From positions 45,869-109,868 of the forward strand of contig JAETQF010000016.1 of NCBI GenBank assembly GCA_021770845.1: a DNA stretch of 64,000 nt, written 5' to 3'. This DNA is from Oscillospiraceae bacterium. Its GTDB lineage: Bacteria > Bacillota > Clostridia > Oscillospirales > Oscillospiraceae. The translations under genes were made by a program, and so were the position numbers. Below are positions 42,497 to 52,770 of the stretch, in pieces (the first letter of the stretch is position 1; the number at the start of each line of letters is the position of its first letter). The notes beneath the pieces are model-generated. The model did not search any database. It was given only the letters and a program-made list of their open reading frames with translations, and was not told the origin of the DNA.

Positions 42497-45400
42497 ATGA
42501 AAAAACGTTTGTTGTCAGCGGCCCTGGCCCTGGCCATGGTGCTGACAATGCTGCCTTTGAGTGCGGTACCTGTGTTTGCATCCGCCACAGCGCCTATTAA
42601 AGTATTGTCTACTGCCCCTGAGCCCGTCATAATGGACATTACTGGCGGGACGGCCAGCTATAGCGCAACCTATTATGCGGCGGGTGCTACGGTTTCCAAT
42701 TATAAAATCGTAACGCCCGGCTGGTATAATGTGCAGACAGCTTCCGGCATCTACTATTTCCGCTACCTCAATGGCGGTGCCGTGACCGCCGCCATCCCCA
42801 GCACCGGTTGGGCCACCGGCAACAGCGGCACGTGGTATCCTACGCTTGATTTCGCCGCCGGATCCAATGCCACCAGCGTCACCCTGCTGGGGGCTGGCAG
42901 CCTGGATGTGAACGCCGCCACTACCTATTCCATGAGTATCAACCTCAACGGCCAGAGCTTGACCATTACTTCCGCCGGCACCGCGTACAAGCTCACCCAG
43001 CTGACGCTGACCGACACGGTAGCCACGGGCAGCGCCTCGGGCAACATTAATGTCACGAACCGCAGCTTCACCCTCAACAACGGCAACACCAACGGCACCT
43101 ACCCGGTGAATGCCAACGGACTGAACCTGACGCTGACCAACACCCAGACGGCGGGCACTGCCTGGGGCACCGGCGCCCTCACCGTCAACAGCTACGGCGA
43201 CAGCTTGGGCGCTATCTCCACGAGCAACGCCAAGGGCACCATCAGGGCGACCAACGGCGGTACCATCAGTTCGATCACGTTGGGCGCTGTTACTGAGAAG
43301 GACAACCGCTCCGGCGGCAGTGTGACGCTGGAGACCCGCGCCAAGGTGACCGGCAACTTGACGATCATAGGCACAGGTAGCCTGAAGCTGAGCGGCGCGT
43401 CCCAGGCTGGCGGTGTGTACCTGTACGGCGGCAGCAGCGGCAATACCACCGCCGGGACGGTGCCCACCTGGAACGGCACCACGGTGGACATTGACGGCAC
43501 CAGCACGGTGGGCAGTATCAACCAAGGCAATTGGGATCTGTCCGGCAGGCACAGCATCACCGTGAAGAACCGCTCCACCGTTGGCGGCATTACACTGGAT
43601 AAGGGCGGCTCTAACACGGTCAAGATCAGCGACTCCACCGTGAACGGCAGCGGGATCAAGATGGTTCGGGGCTCCCTGACCGTGACCAACAGCTTCATCA
43701 ACGGGATCACGGCGGCTAAGCCGATGTCCGGCGATATAGCCACCGACGGCCTGTCCATCACCGTGGGTACCCGGAACCAGGCCGACAGCTCCAATACCGG
43801 GAACATCACCCGGGAAACCGACAACGCCATCATCCCCGCCCTGACCATCAACGGCGGCACGGTGGGTCAGATTATGAAGGACGGCGCTGAGGACACGGCG
43901 AACACCGGCTTTTCCATTGAGGTGTGGGGCGGGGAGACCGGCACCAGGATTCTCAGGGAATACCTGAAGGGCGGCCTGTCGGAAGGATATCTGATCAAGA
44001 AGGCGGGCTCCTGGCTCTACACCACCGACTTCCAGGTTGTGGTTGACAACTATTCGACTTCTAACGCTGGCGCTTACCGTGTGAATGACGATACCGCCAT
44101 TAACTCGAGCCTGCAGCAGCAGAAGGTTACGTTCCTGTACACGTCCGAGGATACCAATCCCCTGGCAGATCTCTATATTACCAAGGGTACCTATGTCAAG
44201 TTGCCCACCAAGGTGAACAACACCACGGTGCAGTATTGGCATCAATTGGGTGCCGCTTCTGGTGGTAGTGCACTGCCTACAGCGGAGGCGCTGGAAGCAG
44301 GCAAGAGCTACCTGTTCTCGGAATCGGGAGATATCAAGCTGTCCGTCCAGCTGGCCCCCAACACCAGCAACAGGGTGATCGGGGTAGAAGCCAATGATAA
44401 TGACCCGGCCACGACCCCCATCGGCTGCACCCTCAACGGCACCACCATCAATCTGTCCGGCGCTGTGAACACCACCGGCAATACCGCGACGATTACGGTT
44501 ACCTTCACCATGAATGACGGCAGCAAGAGGTACGCCACCGTGGGCTGGGCCACCGACGGTACCATCACCGTGTCCAGTGTCACCGGTGATGGCGTGGTGA
44601 TCCCGACCCGACACAGCGACAAGGTGCAGGTGTACAACGTGACCTATACCTTCAACGGCTCCGGCCTGCGGGGCAAGGTGTCGGGCATCTCGGTGGGTAC
44701 TTTGACCAGCGTGCCCATTTCCGTGCCCAACGCCAGCGCGGGCATGAGCGGGGCCTTTGTGGAGCTGGGCAAGGATCTCAAGGAGACGCTGATCGACAGC
44801 AACGTCAGCAACGTCAATTTCGACAACGCCGACGGTGTGAAGATGGCGTTGAACGCCCTGATCGCCGGCCAGACGGAGAGCAGCGTGCAGGGCATTGTAA
44901 ATCAGGCCCGGAACGCCATGGTGGCCTACGACAACCGCGCCAAGGTTGATGGCGTCAATACCCATAAAGTCACCGATGCGAAGTATACGGCCTACCGGTA
45001 CGTGGTGCTGACCCCCTATCTGGAGATCTCCTCCAGTAACCCCACCACCACCACCGGCACCGCCGCCAACCCCATCCTGACGCTGAATATCACCCTGAAG
45101 TACCGGTATACCGTGACCGACGGCACGGACACCGCCTATAAGGACATTGTGAATGGTGTTAAGACTGACTGGGAGCAGACCGGGAACCTTAACGTCACCG
45201 GCGACTATGGCCAGGTGGACATTACGCTGAAGATGCCCTCGAACCTGGCGTTTAGCGGCACCTCCTATGCACACCACAATGGGTATGTATATACCATGAC
45301 GTGGGACAGCAACAATGTTGCCAAGATCGAGAATGTGAACGGCTTCTCCCCCTTCGTACTCAACAACACCGCGCCGGCGGTGACCATCGCCGAGCAGTCC

Positions 45401-46510
45401 GGCTATGGCTTTGACAACCTCCAGACCGCAGTGGATGCGGTGAAGGACGGCCAGAACATCGTCATGCACGAGAACTTCACCGGCTCCATCAGCCTGACCG
45501 GCATTGCCCGGAAGTTCACCATCAAGTCCGCAGATCCGAATAAGGTCACGGTGAACCTCACCGGCGTGAACGGCGCATCCACCACCTATGACTTTGTGAA
45601 ATCCAGCAACGAGTATGTGATTCAGCTGGCGGCCAACACCCTCACGCCCAGCGGCAACGTGGCCATCAGCGTGGTCAGCGTGGCCAACGGCTACGCCCGG
45701 GTGAGCGCCAGCAGCGTCAAGCCCGGCTCGGTTGTGACCATCACCACGGTGCCCAACGCAGGCTACGCGGCGACCACTCCCAGCGTGCGCTACAGCACCA
45801 AGACCGCTGCCAGCAACGTTCTTAGCGTGACCGCCGCGGGGGCCAATACCTGGAACTTCACCGTTCCCGCCGACGCCACCGGCGTGACCGTGACCCCCGG
45901 CTTCGTGCTGATTGGCAGCACCACGGTGCCCTACACCGATGTGTCTTCCACCGCCTGGTATTACACCGGCGTGGAGTACTGCTACAACACCGTCCGGGGC
46001 AGCGCCCGCCTGATGCAGGGCATGAACGACGCCAACACCATCTTCAGCCCCAACAGCGGCTTCACCCGGGCCCAGGTGGTGCAGATCCTGTGGAACATGA
46101 AGGGCCGTCCCGCGCCCAGGAATACCTACAACCGCTTCAGCGACATCAGCTCCATCCACTACGCGTATAACGCGATGCTGTGGGCGGTGCAGAACGGCTA
46201 CGCCGAGGGCTATCCCGACGGCACCTTCCGTCCCAACCAGTACGTGACCCGTCAGGAGATGGCGGTGTTCCTGTGGCGTGCGGCGGGCAAGCCCACCGGC
46301 TACAACACCCTGAACCTGAACAACTACAACGATGGTAACCAGGTGTACGACTGGGCGCAGCCCGCCATGAGGTGGGCGGTTGCCACCGGCGTCCTCAGCG
46401 GCCAGGGCAGCGTGGCTGTGGGCCGTTACCTGGCGCCCCGCGCGGTGGCTTACCGCAGCGAGGTGGCTGTGACCGTGATGAACTTCGACAAGCTGGCGGT
46501 GTTCCGCTAA
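42497..46510 (+). CDS. Large SLH-domain surface protein
   Basis: This 1337-aa secreted protein has a signal peptide (MKKRLLSAALALAMVLTMLP, cleavage near VFASA). A Thr/Ser/Asn/Gly-rich region of several hundred residues follows, with repeating short strands such as GTVPTWNGTTVDIDGTSTVG that suggest a beta-helix. Then come Ig-like segments, and three S-layer homology domains occupy about 1155-1337 (PYTDVSSTAWYYTGVEYCY; RFSDISSIHYAYNAMLWAV; QVYDWAQPAMRWAVATGVL). SLH domains attach proteins to pyruvylated wall polymer. AGGAGGAACAGGAT precedes the ATG. It could be an S-layer subunit or an adhesin. Confidence 0.9.
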   Translation: MKKRLLSAALALAMVLTMLPLSAVPVFASATAPIKVLSTAPEPVIMDITGGTASYSATYYAAGATVSNYKIVTPGWYNVQTASGIYYFRYLNGGAVTAAIPSTGWATGNSGTWYPTLDFAAGSNATSVTLLGAGSLDVNAATTYSMSINLNGQSLTITSAGTAYKLTQLTLTDTVATGSASGNINVTNRSFTLNNGNTNGTYPVNANGLNLTLTNTQTAGTAWGTGALTVNSYGDSLGAISTSNAKGTIRATNGGTISSITLGAVTEKDNRSGGSVTLETRAKVTGNLTIIGTGSLKLSGASQAGGVYLYGGSSGNTTAGTVPTWNGTTVDIDGTSTVGSINQGNWDLSGRHSITVKNRSTVGGITLDKGGSNTVKISDSTVNGSGIKMVRGSLTVTNSFINGITAAKPMSGDIATDGLSITVGTRNQADSSNTGNITRETDNAIIPALTINGGTVGQIMKDGAEDTANTGFSIEVWGGETGTRILREYLKGGLSEGYLIKKAGSWLYTTDFQVVVDNYSTSNAGAYRVNDDTAINSSLQQQKVTFLYTSEDTNPLADLYITKGTYVKLPTKVNNTTVQYWHQLGAASGGSALPTAEALEAGKSYLFSESGDIKLSVQLAPNTSNRVIGVEANDNDPATTPIGCTLNGTTINLSGAVNTTGNTATITVTFTMNDGSKRYATVGWATDGTITVSSVTGDGVVIPTRHSDKVQVYNVTYTFNGSGLRGKVSGISVGTLTSVPISVPNASAGMSGAFVELGKDLKETLIDSNVSNVNFDNADGVKMALNALIAGQTESSVQGIVNQARNAMVAYDNRAKVDGVNTHKVTDAKYTAYRYVVLTPYLEISSSNPTTTTGTAANPILTLNITLKYRYTVTDGTDTAYKDIVNGVKTDWEQTGNLNVTGDYGQVDITLKMPSNLAFSGTSYAHHNGYVYTMTWDSNNVAKIENVNGFSPFVLNNTAPAVTIAEQSGYGFDNLQTAVDAVKDGQNIVMHENFTGSISLTGIARKFTIKSADPNKVTVNLTGVNGASTTYDFVKSSNEYVIQLAANTLTPSGNVAISVVSVANGYARVSASSVKPGSVVTITTVPNAGYAATTPSVRYSTKTAASNVLSVTAAGANTWNFTVPADATGVTVTPGFVLIGSTTVPYTDVSSTAWYYTGVEYCYNTVRGSARLMQGMNDANTIFSPNSGFTRAQVVQILWNMKGRPAPRNTYNRFSDISSIHYAYNAMLWAVQNGYAEGYPDGTFRPNQYVTRQEMAVFLWRAAGKPTGYNTLNLNNYNDGNQVYDWAQPAMRWAVATGVLSGQGSVAVGRYLAPRAVAYRSEVAVTVMNFDKLAVFR

Positions 46511-46540
46511 GCGACGCAAGCAAGTCAGAACGCAGCAAAA

Positions 46541-46574
46541 AAAGGCCCGGCCGGATTCTTCCGGCCGGGCCTTT
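46541..46574 (+). terminator. Intrinsic terminator of the SLH gene
   Basis: 14-bp perfect stem (46541-46554 with 46561-46574), A-rich on the left. Confidence 0.85.
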
Positions 46575-46596
46575 CCTCTGGGGAAGCACCGAGGGA

Positions 46597-46630
46597 AAAC
46601 CGCCCCGGGCCTTGCGGCTCAGGGCGGTTT
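46597..46630 (-). terminator. Possible terminator of ftsH
   Basis: 9-bp stem (46597-46605 with 46622-46630) just after the ftsH stop; only a weak T-run. Confidence 0.45.
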
Positions 46631-46633
46631 GGC

Positions 46634-48802
46634 TTATTCGTCCTTCGGGGGAGCCTCCGGGGGCTGCTCACCGTCCCCGTCCGCGGGGGGCGGCATGGGG
46701 ATGGGCTCGTCAATGATGTGGATGTGCTGGGCGGGAGGCTCGATGTCGGTCTGCCCGGCGCGGGTGGAGGTGTAGGCTCCCTCCACCAGGGCGGGATCCC
46801 GGCCCTCCAGGATGGCTACCATCTCGCCGCCGGTGATGGTTTCCTTCTCCAGCAGGTAGGCCACCACTTTGTCCATGTCCTCTCGGTTGGCCTCGATGAC
46901 CTCCACCGCGGCCTTGTAGCACACGTCCAGCACGGCCTTGACGGCCTTGTCCATGATGGCGGCGGTGTCCTGGGCGCAATCCAGGCCGTAGCCGCCGTCC
47001 AGGTACTGGTTGCGGACAGAGCCCAGGGCCATCATGCCGAATTCCTCGCTCATGCCGTACATGGCCACCATGTTCCGGGCGATGTTGGTGGCCTCCTGGA
47101 TGTCCTGGGAGGCGCCGTTGGTCATGGTATTCATCACCACCTGCTCGGCGGCCCGGCCGCCCATGGAGACGGTGATTTTGGCCATCAGCTCTTCCCGGGT
47201 ACGCAGGTTGGTTTTGTCCTCCTCGGGCATCAGCAGGGTGTACCCCAGGGAGCCCTCGGTGTGGGGGACGATGGTGATCTTCTGCACCGGCTCGGCGTTT
47301 TTCTGCTTGTAGGCCACCATGGCGTGGCCCACCTCGTGATAGGCCACCAGCTTGCGCTCGAACTCGGTGAGGACGGAGTTTTTCTTCTCGCTGCCGGCGA
47401 TGACGAACTCGAAGGAGGCCAGCAGATCCTCCTGGGTGACTAAACGGCGGCCCTTACGCACCGCCCGGAGGGCGGCCTCGTTCACCAGGTTGGCCAGATC
47501 CGCGCCCACGCAGCCCGCGGTGGCCAGGGCGATCTTGTTCAGGTTCACGTCCTCGGCCAGCTTGATCTTCCGGGTGTGCACCTGGAGGGTGGCCAGACGG
47601 CCCGCCAGGTTGGGCCGGTCGATGGTGATGCGCCGGTCGAACCGGCCGGGGCGGAGCAGGGCCTTGTCCAGCACCTCGGGCCGGTTGGTGGCGCCCAAAA
47701 CGATGACGCCCTTGCCCGGGTCGAAGCCGTCCAGCTCAGCCAGCAGCTGGTTCAGGGTCTGCTCCCGTTCGTCGTTGCCGCCCATGCGGTTGTCACGGGA
47801 CTTGCCGATGGTGTCGATCTCGTCGATGAAGATGATGCAGGGGGCCATCTTGGAGGCCTCCTTGAACAGGTCGCGGACACGGGACGCGCCCACGCCCACG
47901 AACATCTCCACGAAGTCGGAGCCGGAGATGGAGAAGAAGGGCACATTGGCCTCGCCCGCCACCGCCTTGGCAAGCAAAGTCTTGCCGGTGCCCGGGGGGC
48001 CCACCAGCAGGGCGCCCTTGGGCAGCTTGGCGCCGATCTCGGTGTACTTGCCCGGGTTGTGGAGGAAGTCGATGATCTCCTCCAGGCTCTCCTTGGCCTC
48101 GTCCTGGCCCGCCACGTCCTTAAAGGTGACGCCGGTTTTCTTCTCCACGTACACCTTGGCGTTGGACTTGCCCACGCCGCCGATGCCGCCCAAGCCGCCG
48201 CCGGAGCCCATCTTCTTGAACATATACCGGTAGAGCAGCAGCAGCCCGCCCACCATCACCAGGATGGGCAGCACGTAGTTGAGGAACGCGGACATCAGGT
48301 ACTGCTCCACGGTGGCGGTGACGGTCTCAAACTCCTCCACGCCGTTCTCGTCCAGCCAGACCACCACGTTGGTGTGGGCCAGGCCGGGCGGGGGGGCGGT
48401 CTGGAACTTGATGGCCGCGCTGGCCGTCCCCTTGAGCCCCTTGGGGTCGAACTGGTTCAGGAACTGGCCGAAGCCCCCCTTTCCGTAGGACTCCTTGAGC
48501 TTTTCCGTATACTCCTCCAGGGCGGGGGAGTCCTCCTTCAGGGTGAAGGTGTAAAGACTGGACGTCATCTCCACCGTGGCCACCTGACCATCCTCCACCC
48601 AATGGAGGAAGGTGGAGTAGGGCACCGTCTCCACCGAGGCGTTTTCCATGGAACTGTTGCACATCTGGAGCAGGAAAACCAGCATCACCGCCCACATCAC
48701 AATGCTGAGATAACTCCATGGTGCCCGTTTTTTGTCGTCCCCGCCGCCGTTGGGCTTGCTGTCCCGGCGGTTGGGGTCGCTTGGTTTCACCGGGCCGGCC
48801 AT
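46634..48802 (-). CDS. ftsH: ATP-dependent zinc metalloprotease FtsH
   Basis: This 722-aa membrane AAA+ protease degrades damaged or regulated membrane and cytosolic proteins. There are two transmembrane helices (about residues 32-50 and 165-187) around an external domain. The AAA module has GPPGTGKT, Walker [12 protein letters not shown] and the second region of homology RPGRFDRRI. The protease has the zinc motif HEVGH. The C-terminal tail is Pro/Glu-rich. The ATG at 48802 has AAGGAGG 8 nt upstream; the open frame above it is not coding. Promoter at 48893-48921. Confidence 0.96.
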   Translation of the reverse strand: MAGPVKPSDPNRRDSKPNGGGDDKKRAPWSYLSIVMWAVMLVFLLQMCNSSMENASVETVPYSTFLHWVEDGQVATVEMTSSLYTFTLKEDSPALEEYTEKLKESYGKGGFGQFLNQFDPKGLKGTASAAIKFQTAPPPGLAHTNVVVWLDENGVEEFETVTATVEQYLMSAFLNYVLPILVMVGGLLLLYRYMFKKMGSGGGLGGIGGVGKSNAKVYVEKKTGVTFKDVAGQDEAKESLEEIIDFLHNPGKYTEIGAKLPKGALLVGPPGTGKTLLAKAVAGEANVPFFSISGSDFVEMFVGVGASRVRDLFKEASKMAPCIIFIDEIDTIGKSRDNRMGGNDEREQTLNQLLAELDGFDPGKGVIVLGATNRPEVLDKALLRPGRFDRRITIDRPNLAGRLATLQVHTRKIKLAEDVNLNKIALATAGCVGADLANLVNEAALRAVRKGRRLVTQEDLLASFEFVIAGSEKKNSVLTEFERKLVAYHEVGHAMVAYKQKNAEPVQKITIVPHTEGSLGYTLLMPEEDKTNLRTREELMAKITVSMGGRAAEQVVMNTMTNGASQDIQEATNIARNMVAMYGMSEEFGMMALGSVRNQYLDGGYGLDCAQDTAAIMDKAVKAVLDVCYKAAVEVIEANREDMDKVVAYLLEKETITGGEMVAILEGRDPALVEGAYTSTRAGQTDIEPPAQHIHIIDEPIPMPPPADGDGEQPPEAPPKDE

Positions 48803-48892
48803 AGGCACAACCTCCTTTTTCACTGATCGGAGCCGCTGGGGTTCCGAGGTGTTTTCCAATTTACCCATTTCCTTGTTTTGGGCATTTAAGCG

Positions 48893-48921
48893 AGTATACC
48901 ATATTTGAAGAATAAAAACAA
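48893..48921 (-). promoter_or_regulatory. Promoter of ftsH
   Basis: TTGTTT (48916-48921), 17-bp spacer, TATACT (48893-48898) on the minus strand. Confidence 0.75.
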
Positions 48922-49064
48922 GAAATGTTCTTGGACAGGGTGTAAAATTTCTATGACGAAAAAAGGGGGGAAAAAGATGACCCGCCCCCTTTCGCACCGG
49001 TAGGATCTATGGTATACTATTAAATTAGCATCTATTTAAAAGCAAAGGGAAAAGGAGCGTTTCC

Positions 49065-49838
49065 ATGCGTGACGATAACAGACGGCGTCCCCCAATGGAG
49101 GCCGAGGCCGACGGCCTCATCGAGGGCCGCAACGCGGTGATCGAGGCCCTGCGGGCGGGCACGCCCATCGACAAGATCTACATCGCCCGGGGGGAGACGG
49201 ACGCCACCCTGGGCCACATCGCCTCCACCGCCCGGGGAAAGGGCGTGGTGGTGACGGAGGCCGACCGCCGGAAGCTGGACGGCATGAGCCGCACCAAGAG
49301 CCACCAGGGAGTCATCGCCGTCTCCGCCGTCCGGGAGTACGCCAGCGTGGAGGACATTCTGGCCGCCGCCCGGGAGAAGGGGGAGCCCCCCCTCATCGTG
49401 GTGTGCGACGAGCTGAGCGATCCCCACAATCTGGGGGCGGTGATCCGCACGGCGGAGTGCGCCGGGGCCCATGGGGTGATCATCCCCAAGCGGCGGTCGG
49501 CGGGGCTGACGGCCATTGTGGCCAAGACCAGCGCCGGGGCGGTGAGCTACCTGCCGGTGGCCCGGGTGGCCAACCTCACCAGCCTGCTCAAGGAGCTGAA
49601 GGAGCAGGGCCTGTGGGTGTTCGGCACCGCCGCCGACGGCGGGACAAGCCTGTATGAGGCGGATCTGAAGGGGCCCGCCGTCCTCGTCATCGGCAGCGAG
49701 GGGGACGGCATGGGCCGCCTGGTGCGGGAGCAGTGCGACTTTCTGGTGTCCATCCCCATGAAGGGAAAGCTGAACTCGCTGAACGCCTCCGCCGCTGCCG
49801 CCATCGTACTGTATGAAGCCGTTCGGCAAAGGAGATAA
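49065..49838 (+). CDS. rlmB: 23S rRNA (guanosine-2'-O)-methyltransferase RlmB (SpoU/TrmH family)
   Basis: This 257-aa SPOUT enzyme probably 2'-O-methylates a guanosine of 23S rRNA (G2251 in Escherichia coli). It has an N-terminal L30e-like RNA-binding domain (LIEGRNAVIEALRAG) and the trefoil-knot motifs 1-3: DPHNLGAVIRTAECAG, VLVIGSEGDGMGRLV and LNSLNASAAAAIVLYE. AAAGGAG lies before the ATG. The next gene starts 3 bp after its stop. Confidence 0.92.
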   Translation: MRDDNRRRPPMEAEADGLIEGRNAVIEALRAGTPIDKIYIARGETDATLGHIASTARGKGVVVTEADRRKLDGMSRTKSHQGVIAVSAVREYASVEDILAAAREKGEPPLIVVCDELSDPHNLGAVIRTAECAGAHGVIIPKRRSAGLTAIVAKTSAGAVSYLPVARVANLTSLLKELKEQGLWVFGTAADGGTSLYEADLKGPAVLVIGSEGDGMGRLVREQCDFLVSIPMKGKLNSLNASAAAAIVLYEAVRQRR

Positions 49839-49841
49839 CCC

Positions 49842-51941
49842 ATGTCCGATGAAATGAAAAAGCAGGGCGGCCGGGAATATTCCGTGGACGAAATTCTGGC
49901 GGAATACGGCTCAAAGCGGACGGGCGCCAAGGTGGTGGACTTCCCGGAGCGGAAGAACGCCGCCCCCGGCGATGATGGGGAGGAGCGCACCCTGCGCTTC
50001 CCGGCGGCGGGGCGGACGGCCTCCAAGCCTCCGGCCAAGGACGAGCCCATCCCGGAGATCGTGCCGGAAAGCGTGGGCCGCTCCATCGGGGCCCGGGTAC
50101 ATACCCTGCTGCGGAAGGCGGATCACTACGCCGACCATATGTACGATCAGGCGGAGCCGGACGAGGCCGCCCTCCGGGCGGAAAAATACACCCCCGGCGT
50201 GGATCAGGAGGAGGTGCCCGACGAGGAGGACGCCCCGCCCCGCCGCCCCCGGCTGCGGCTGGTGCGGCCCCGGGAGCTGCCCCCGGACACCGCCCCCAGC
50301 CGTCTGGCGGCGCTGTACGGCAAGGGGATCAAGGGACAGGGGCGGCGGGTGCGTCTGGCGCTGCTGCTGGGGCTGGCGGCGGCGGTGTGCTCGGTGGAGC
50401 TGCCCTTCCTGCCCTGGAGGGAGCTGGAGCCCTCGCTGGGGGCCTTCGGGCTGACGGTGTACCAGTTCCGATCCCTGGTTTTGAGCGCCCTGCTGCTGCT
50501 GACGGGGCTGGTGTGCTATGAGATCCCGGCGGCGGGGGTGAAGCAGCTGGCCACCCTGCGCCCCCGGGCGGAGAGCACCCTGTTTCTGGCCTGGGCCTTC
50601 ACCCTGCTGGACGGCCTCACCGCCGGACAGCTGGAGCCCCGGTATACCTGCCTGCCCTATTCGGCGGTGACGGCCCTGGGGCTGGCCTTTGCCCTGCGGG
50701 GGCTCCACGCCCGCCGCCGGGGGGATCGGCTGTCCGCCAAGGCCGCGTCCCAGGTGCGCACCCCTTACGTGGTGTCCCGGGACGAGACGCTGTGGTCTAA
50801 CAAGCCCACCTTCACCAAGTCCCCCGGCTCCAACGCGGGCTTTGGCAGCCAGCTCCAGATGGAGGACGGGGGCCAGCGGGCCTACCGCTTCGCCGCGCCC
50901 CTGCTGCTGCTGGGCAGCCTGCTGTGCGCCCTGCTGGCGTCGGTGGGCCAGGAGACGCCCGGGCGGTTCCTGTGGGCGGCCTCCGCCTGCTTCACCGCCT
51001 CCGGCTCCTGGTCGGCCCTGCTGGCCTTCGGCCTGCCCTACCGCAAGCTGGCGGAGCGGCTCCACCAGGTGGGGGCGGCGCTGGCGGGCTGGACGGGGGC
51101 GGCCCGGTGCGGCCAGGGGGGCGTCATCGTCACCGATGGCGATCTGTTCCCCACCGGCTCGGTGACGGTGGCCCAGGTGAAGGTGTTCGGCAGCGCCGCC
51201 ACCGAGAAGGTGGTGGGCTACACCGCCTCCATGCTGCGGGCCATGGCCTGCGGGCTCACCCGGCCCTTCCACAACCTGCTGCGCTCACAGGGGGCCATGT
51301 ACCGGGACGTGTCCGGCCTGGAGTGGCACGAGGGCGGGGCCTCCGGGGTGATCCGGGGCAAGGAGGTGCTGGTGGGCACCGCCGCCTATATGCACCTGAT
51401 GGAGGTGCCCCTGCCCGCGGGGTACAACATCAAAAACGCGGTGTTCTGCGCCATCGGCGGGCAGCTGTCCGGGATGTTCCTGCTCCACTACGCCATGGAC
51501 GGCGGGGTGAGCCCCAGCCTGTCGGCGCTGATGTCGGCGGGGCTGTCCCCGGTGCTGGCCACCCGGGATCCCAATCTGATCCCCGACCTGCTGGAGCAGA
51601 AGTTCAAGCTGCCGGTGGACAAGCTGGAGTTTCCCCCGGTGGGCCGCCGGCTGGAGCTGTCCCAGGCCGATCTGCTGGGGGAGGGGGCGCTGGTGGCCCT
51701 GCTGGGCCGGGAGGGGCTGGGCCCCTACTGCGACGCGCTGGTGGGGGGGCACAGGCTGCGGTTCGCCACCCGGCTGGGGCTGGCGTTTGCCCTGGCGGGG
51801 TCGGCCGTCGGGCTGTGTCTGACGTTCTATCTCACCTCCATTGCCGCCTTCGGGTCGCTGACGGTGGCGAATTTCCTGATCTTTATGGCGGCGTGGCTGG
51901 TGCCGGAGGTGCTGATCGCCAACTGGGTGAATCAGTTTTGA
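49842..51941 (+). CDS. Degenerate P-type-ATPase-like membrane protein
   Basis: This 699-aa protein has an acidic, disordered N-terminus (about 110 residues, starting near EYSVDEILAEYGSK), two pairs of hydrophobic helices, a cytosolic part and two final helices. The cytosolic part resembles a heavy-metal P-type ATPase: VIVTDGDLFPTGSVTV sits where DKTGTLTxG should be, then GVIRGKEVLVGTAAYM and later a HAD-like LSALMSAGLSPVLATRD. The invariant DKTGT is replaced by DGDLF and no TGE or GDGxND motif is seen, so transport is improbable. It may be a regulatory or structural pseudo-pump. It is coupled to rlmB (3-bp gap). The function is unknown. Confidence 0.75.
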   Translation: MSDEMKKQGGREYSVDEILAEYGSKRTGAKVVDFPERKNAAPGDDGEERTLRFPAAGRTASKPPAKDEPIPEIVPESVGRSIGARVHTLLRKADHYADHMYDQAEPDEAALRAEKYTPGVDQEEVPDEEDAPPRRPRLRLVRPRELPPDTAPSRLAALYGKGIKGQGRRVRLALLLGLAAAVCSVELPFLPWRELEPSLGAFGLTVYQFRSLVLSALLLLTGLVCYEIPAAGVKQLATLRPRAESTLFLAWAFTLLDGLTAGQLEPRYTCLPYSAVTALGLAFALRGLHARRRGDRLSAKAASQVRTPYVVSRDETLWSNKPTFTKSPGSNAGFGSQLQMEDGGQRAYRFAAPLLLLGSLLCALLASVGQETPGRFLWAASACFTASGSWSALLAFGLPYRKLAERLHQVGAALAGWTGAARCGQGGVIVTDGDLFPTGSVTVAQVKVFGSAATEKVVGYTASMLRAMACGLTRPFHNLLRSQGAMYRDVSGLEWHEGGASGVIRGKEVLVGTAAYMHLMEVPLPAGYNIKNAVFCAIGGQLSGMFLLHYAMDGGVSPSLSALMSAGLSPVLATRDPNLIPDLLEQKFKLPVDKLEFPPVGRRLELSQADLLGEGALVALLGREGLGPYCDALVGGHRLRFATRLGLAFALAGSAVGLCLTFYLTSIAAFGSLTVANFLIFMAAWLVPEVLIANWVNQF

Positions 51942-51984
51942 AATGAGAAGTCCCCGGTGTGAAGGGCCGCACTCCATAAAGAAT

Positions 51985-52024
51985 AAGGGCAAGACAGACC
52001 ATTTCGGTTTGCCTTGCCCTTTTT
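51985..52024 (+). terminator. Intrinsic terminator after the rlmB operon
   Basis: 9-bp outer stem (51985-51993 with 52013-52021) followed by a T-run. Confidence 0.8.
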
Positions 52025-52094
52025 GTACTGTATAAACCCACAATGGCGCTTTCGGAGAAAGTATCCGCAGGACAGAGCGATAGACTTGAAGCTG

Positions 52095-52658
52095 TCAACC
52101 TAAAACTTCCATAACTTTTTCAAATTTGCCTTGATAGCGTTTTTTGCCTGCCGCAGATAGTTTTTGAAAACTTCTCGTCAACTTGTCCTTTACAAATGTC
52201 TTGCCCTCCTCAATCCCCATACCTTTTTGACGGTATGCTAAATATAAAAGACTCGGAACACTGTCAAAGTGTGAGATTGCATCGGCATCGGCAACGCATA
52301 ATTCTTCAAGGCTGATTTTCTCCGAGCTGATACTGCCTCTGTGATTTCTGATACAGTTTTCTACCAACGCAATCTTTTTGTCATCATAACCGTATTCTTT
52401 TAGAATACGATGCGCCATTTCTGCCCCATGGATATGGTGAAGTTCATAGAGGCTATCATCTGTAATAGAAGCGATATCATGCAACCAGGCCGCAATCATG
52501 ACAATTTCCTTATCTGCCCCATATTCTTCCGCCAGAATTTCCGCGTTTTTAACCACTGCGATAATGTGATAATAGCAGCCCATTCCAAACTTATTCGTTG
52601 GTTTTTGGCATCTACTATATATTTCGTGCCGTAAATTTTCAAAAATATCTTCCCGCAT
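52095..52658 (-). CDS. HD-domain phosphohydrolase
   Basis: This 187-aa protein has the HD superfamily motif AAWLHDIASI, an upstream H (YYHIIAVVKNAEIL), HHIHGAEMAHRIL and a final D in VADADAISH. Such proteins hydrolyse nucleotides or phosphodiesters with two metals; small stand-alone ones are often of unknown substrate. I start at ATG 52658 after AGAGGTGA; the frame is open 40 codons further but without clear homology. The gene is clearly more AT-rich than its neighbours, which suggests recent acquisition. Confidence 0.8.
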   Translation of the reverse strand: MREDIFENLRHEIYSRCQKPTNKFGMGCYYHIIAVVKNAEILAEEYGADKEIVMIAAWLHDIASITDDSLYELHHIHGAEMAHRILKEYGYDDKKIALVENCIRNHRGSISSEKISLEELCVADADAISHFDSVPSLLYLAYRQKGMGIEEGKTFVKDKLTRSFQKLSAAGKKRYQGKFEKVMEVLG

Positions 52659-52770
52659 ATTTTCACCTCTGTACAGTTCCACCTTGTCAGTCAGTTCATG
52701 ATAAAGCAACACCCGCCAAAAAGCAATTTTTTCAGCGGGTGTTAACTTCCTTACAGTGTGTTTCCCTTTC

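Noticed and set aside
42497..46510. Short repeats in the SLH gene and in the Glu-Pro linkers as CRISPR-like arrays
   Set aside because: They are in-frame low-complexity protein repeats without regular spacers.
42515..46519. A 1334-codon open frame opposite the SLH gene
   Set aside because: Mirror of a repetitive, GC-biased coding strand; Gly/Val/His-rich and without start signals.
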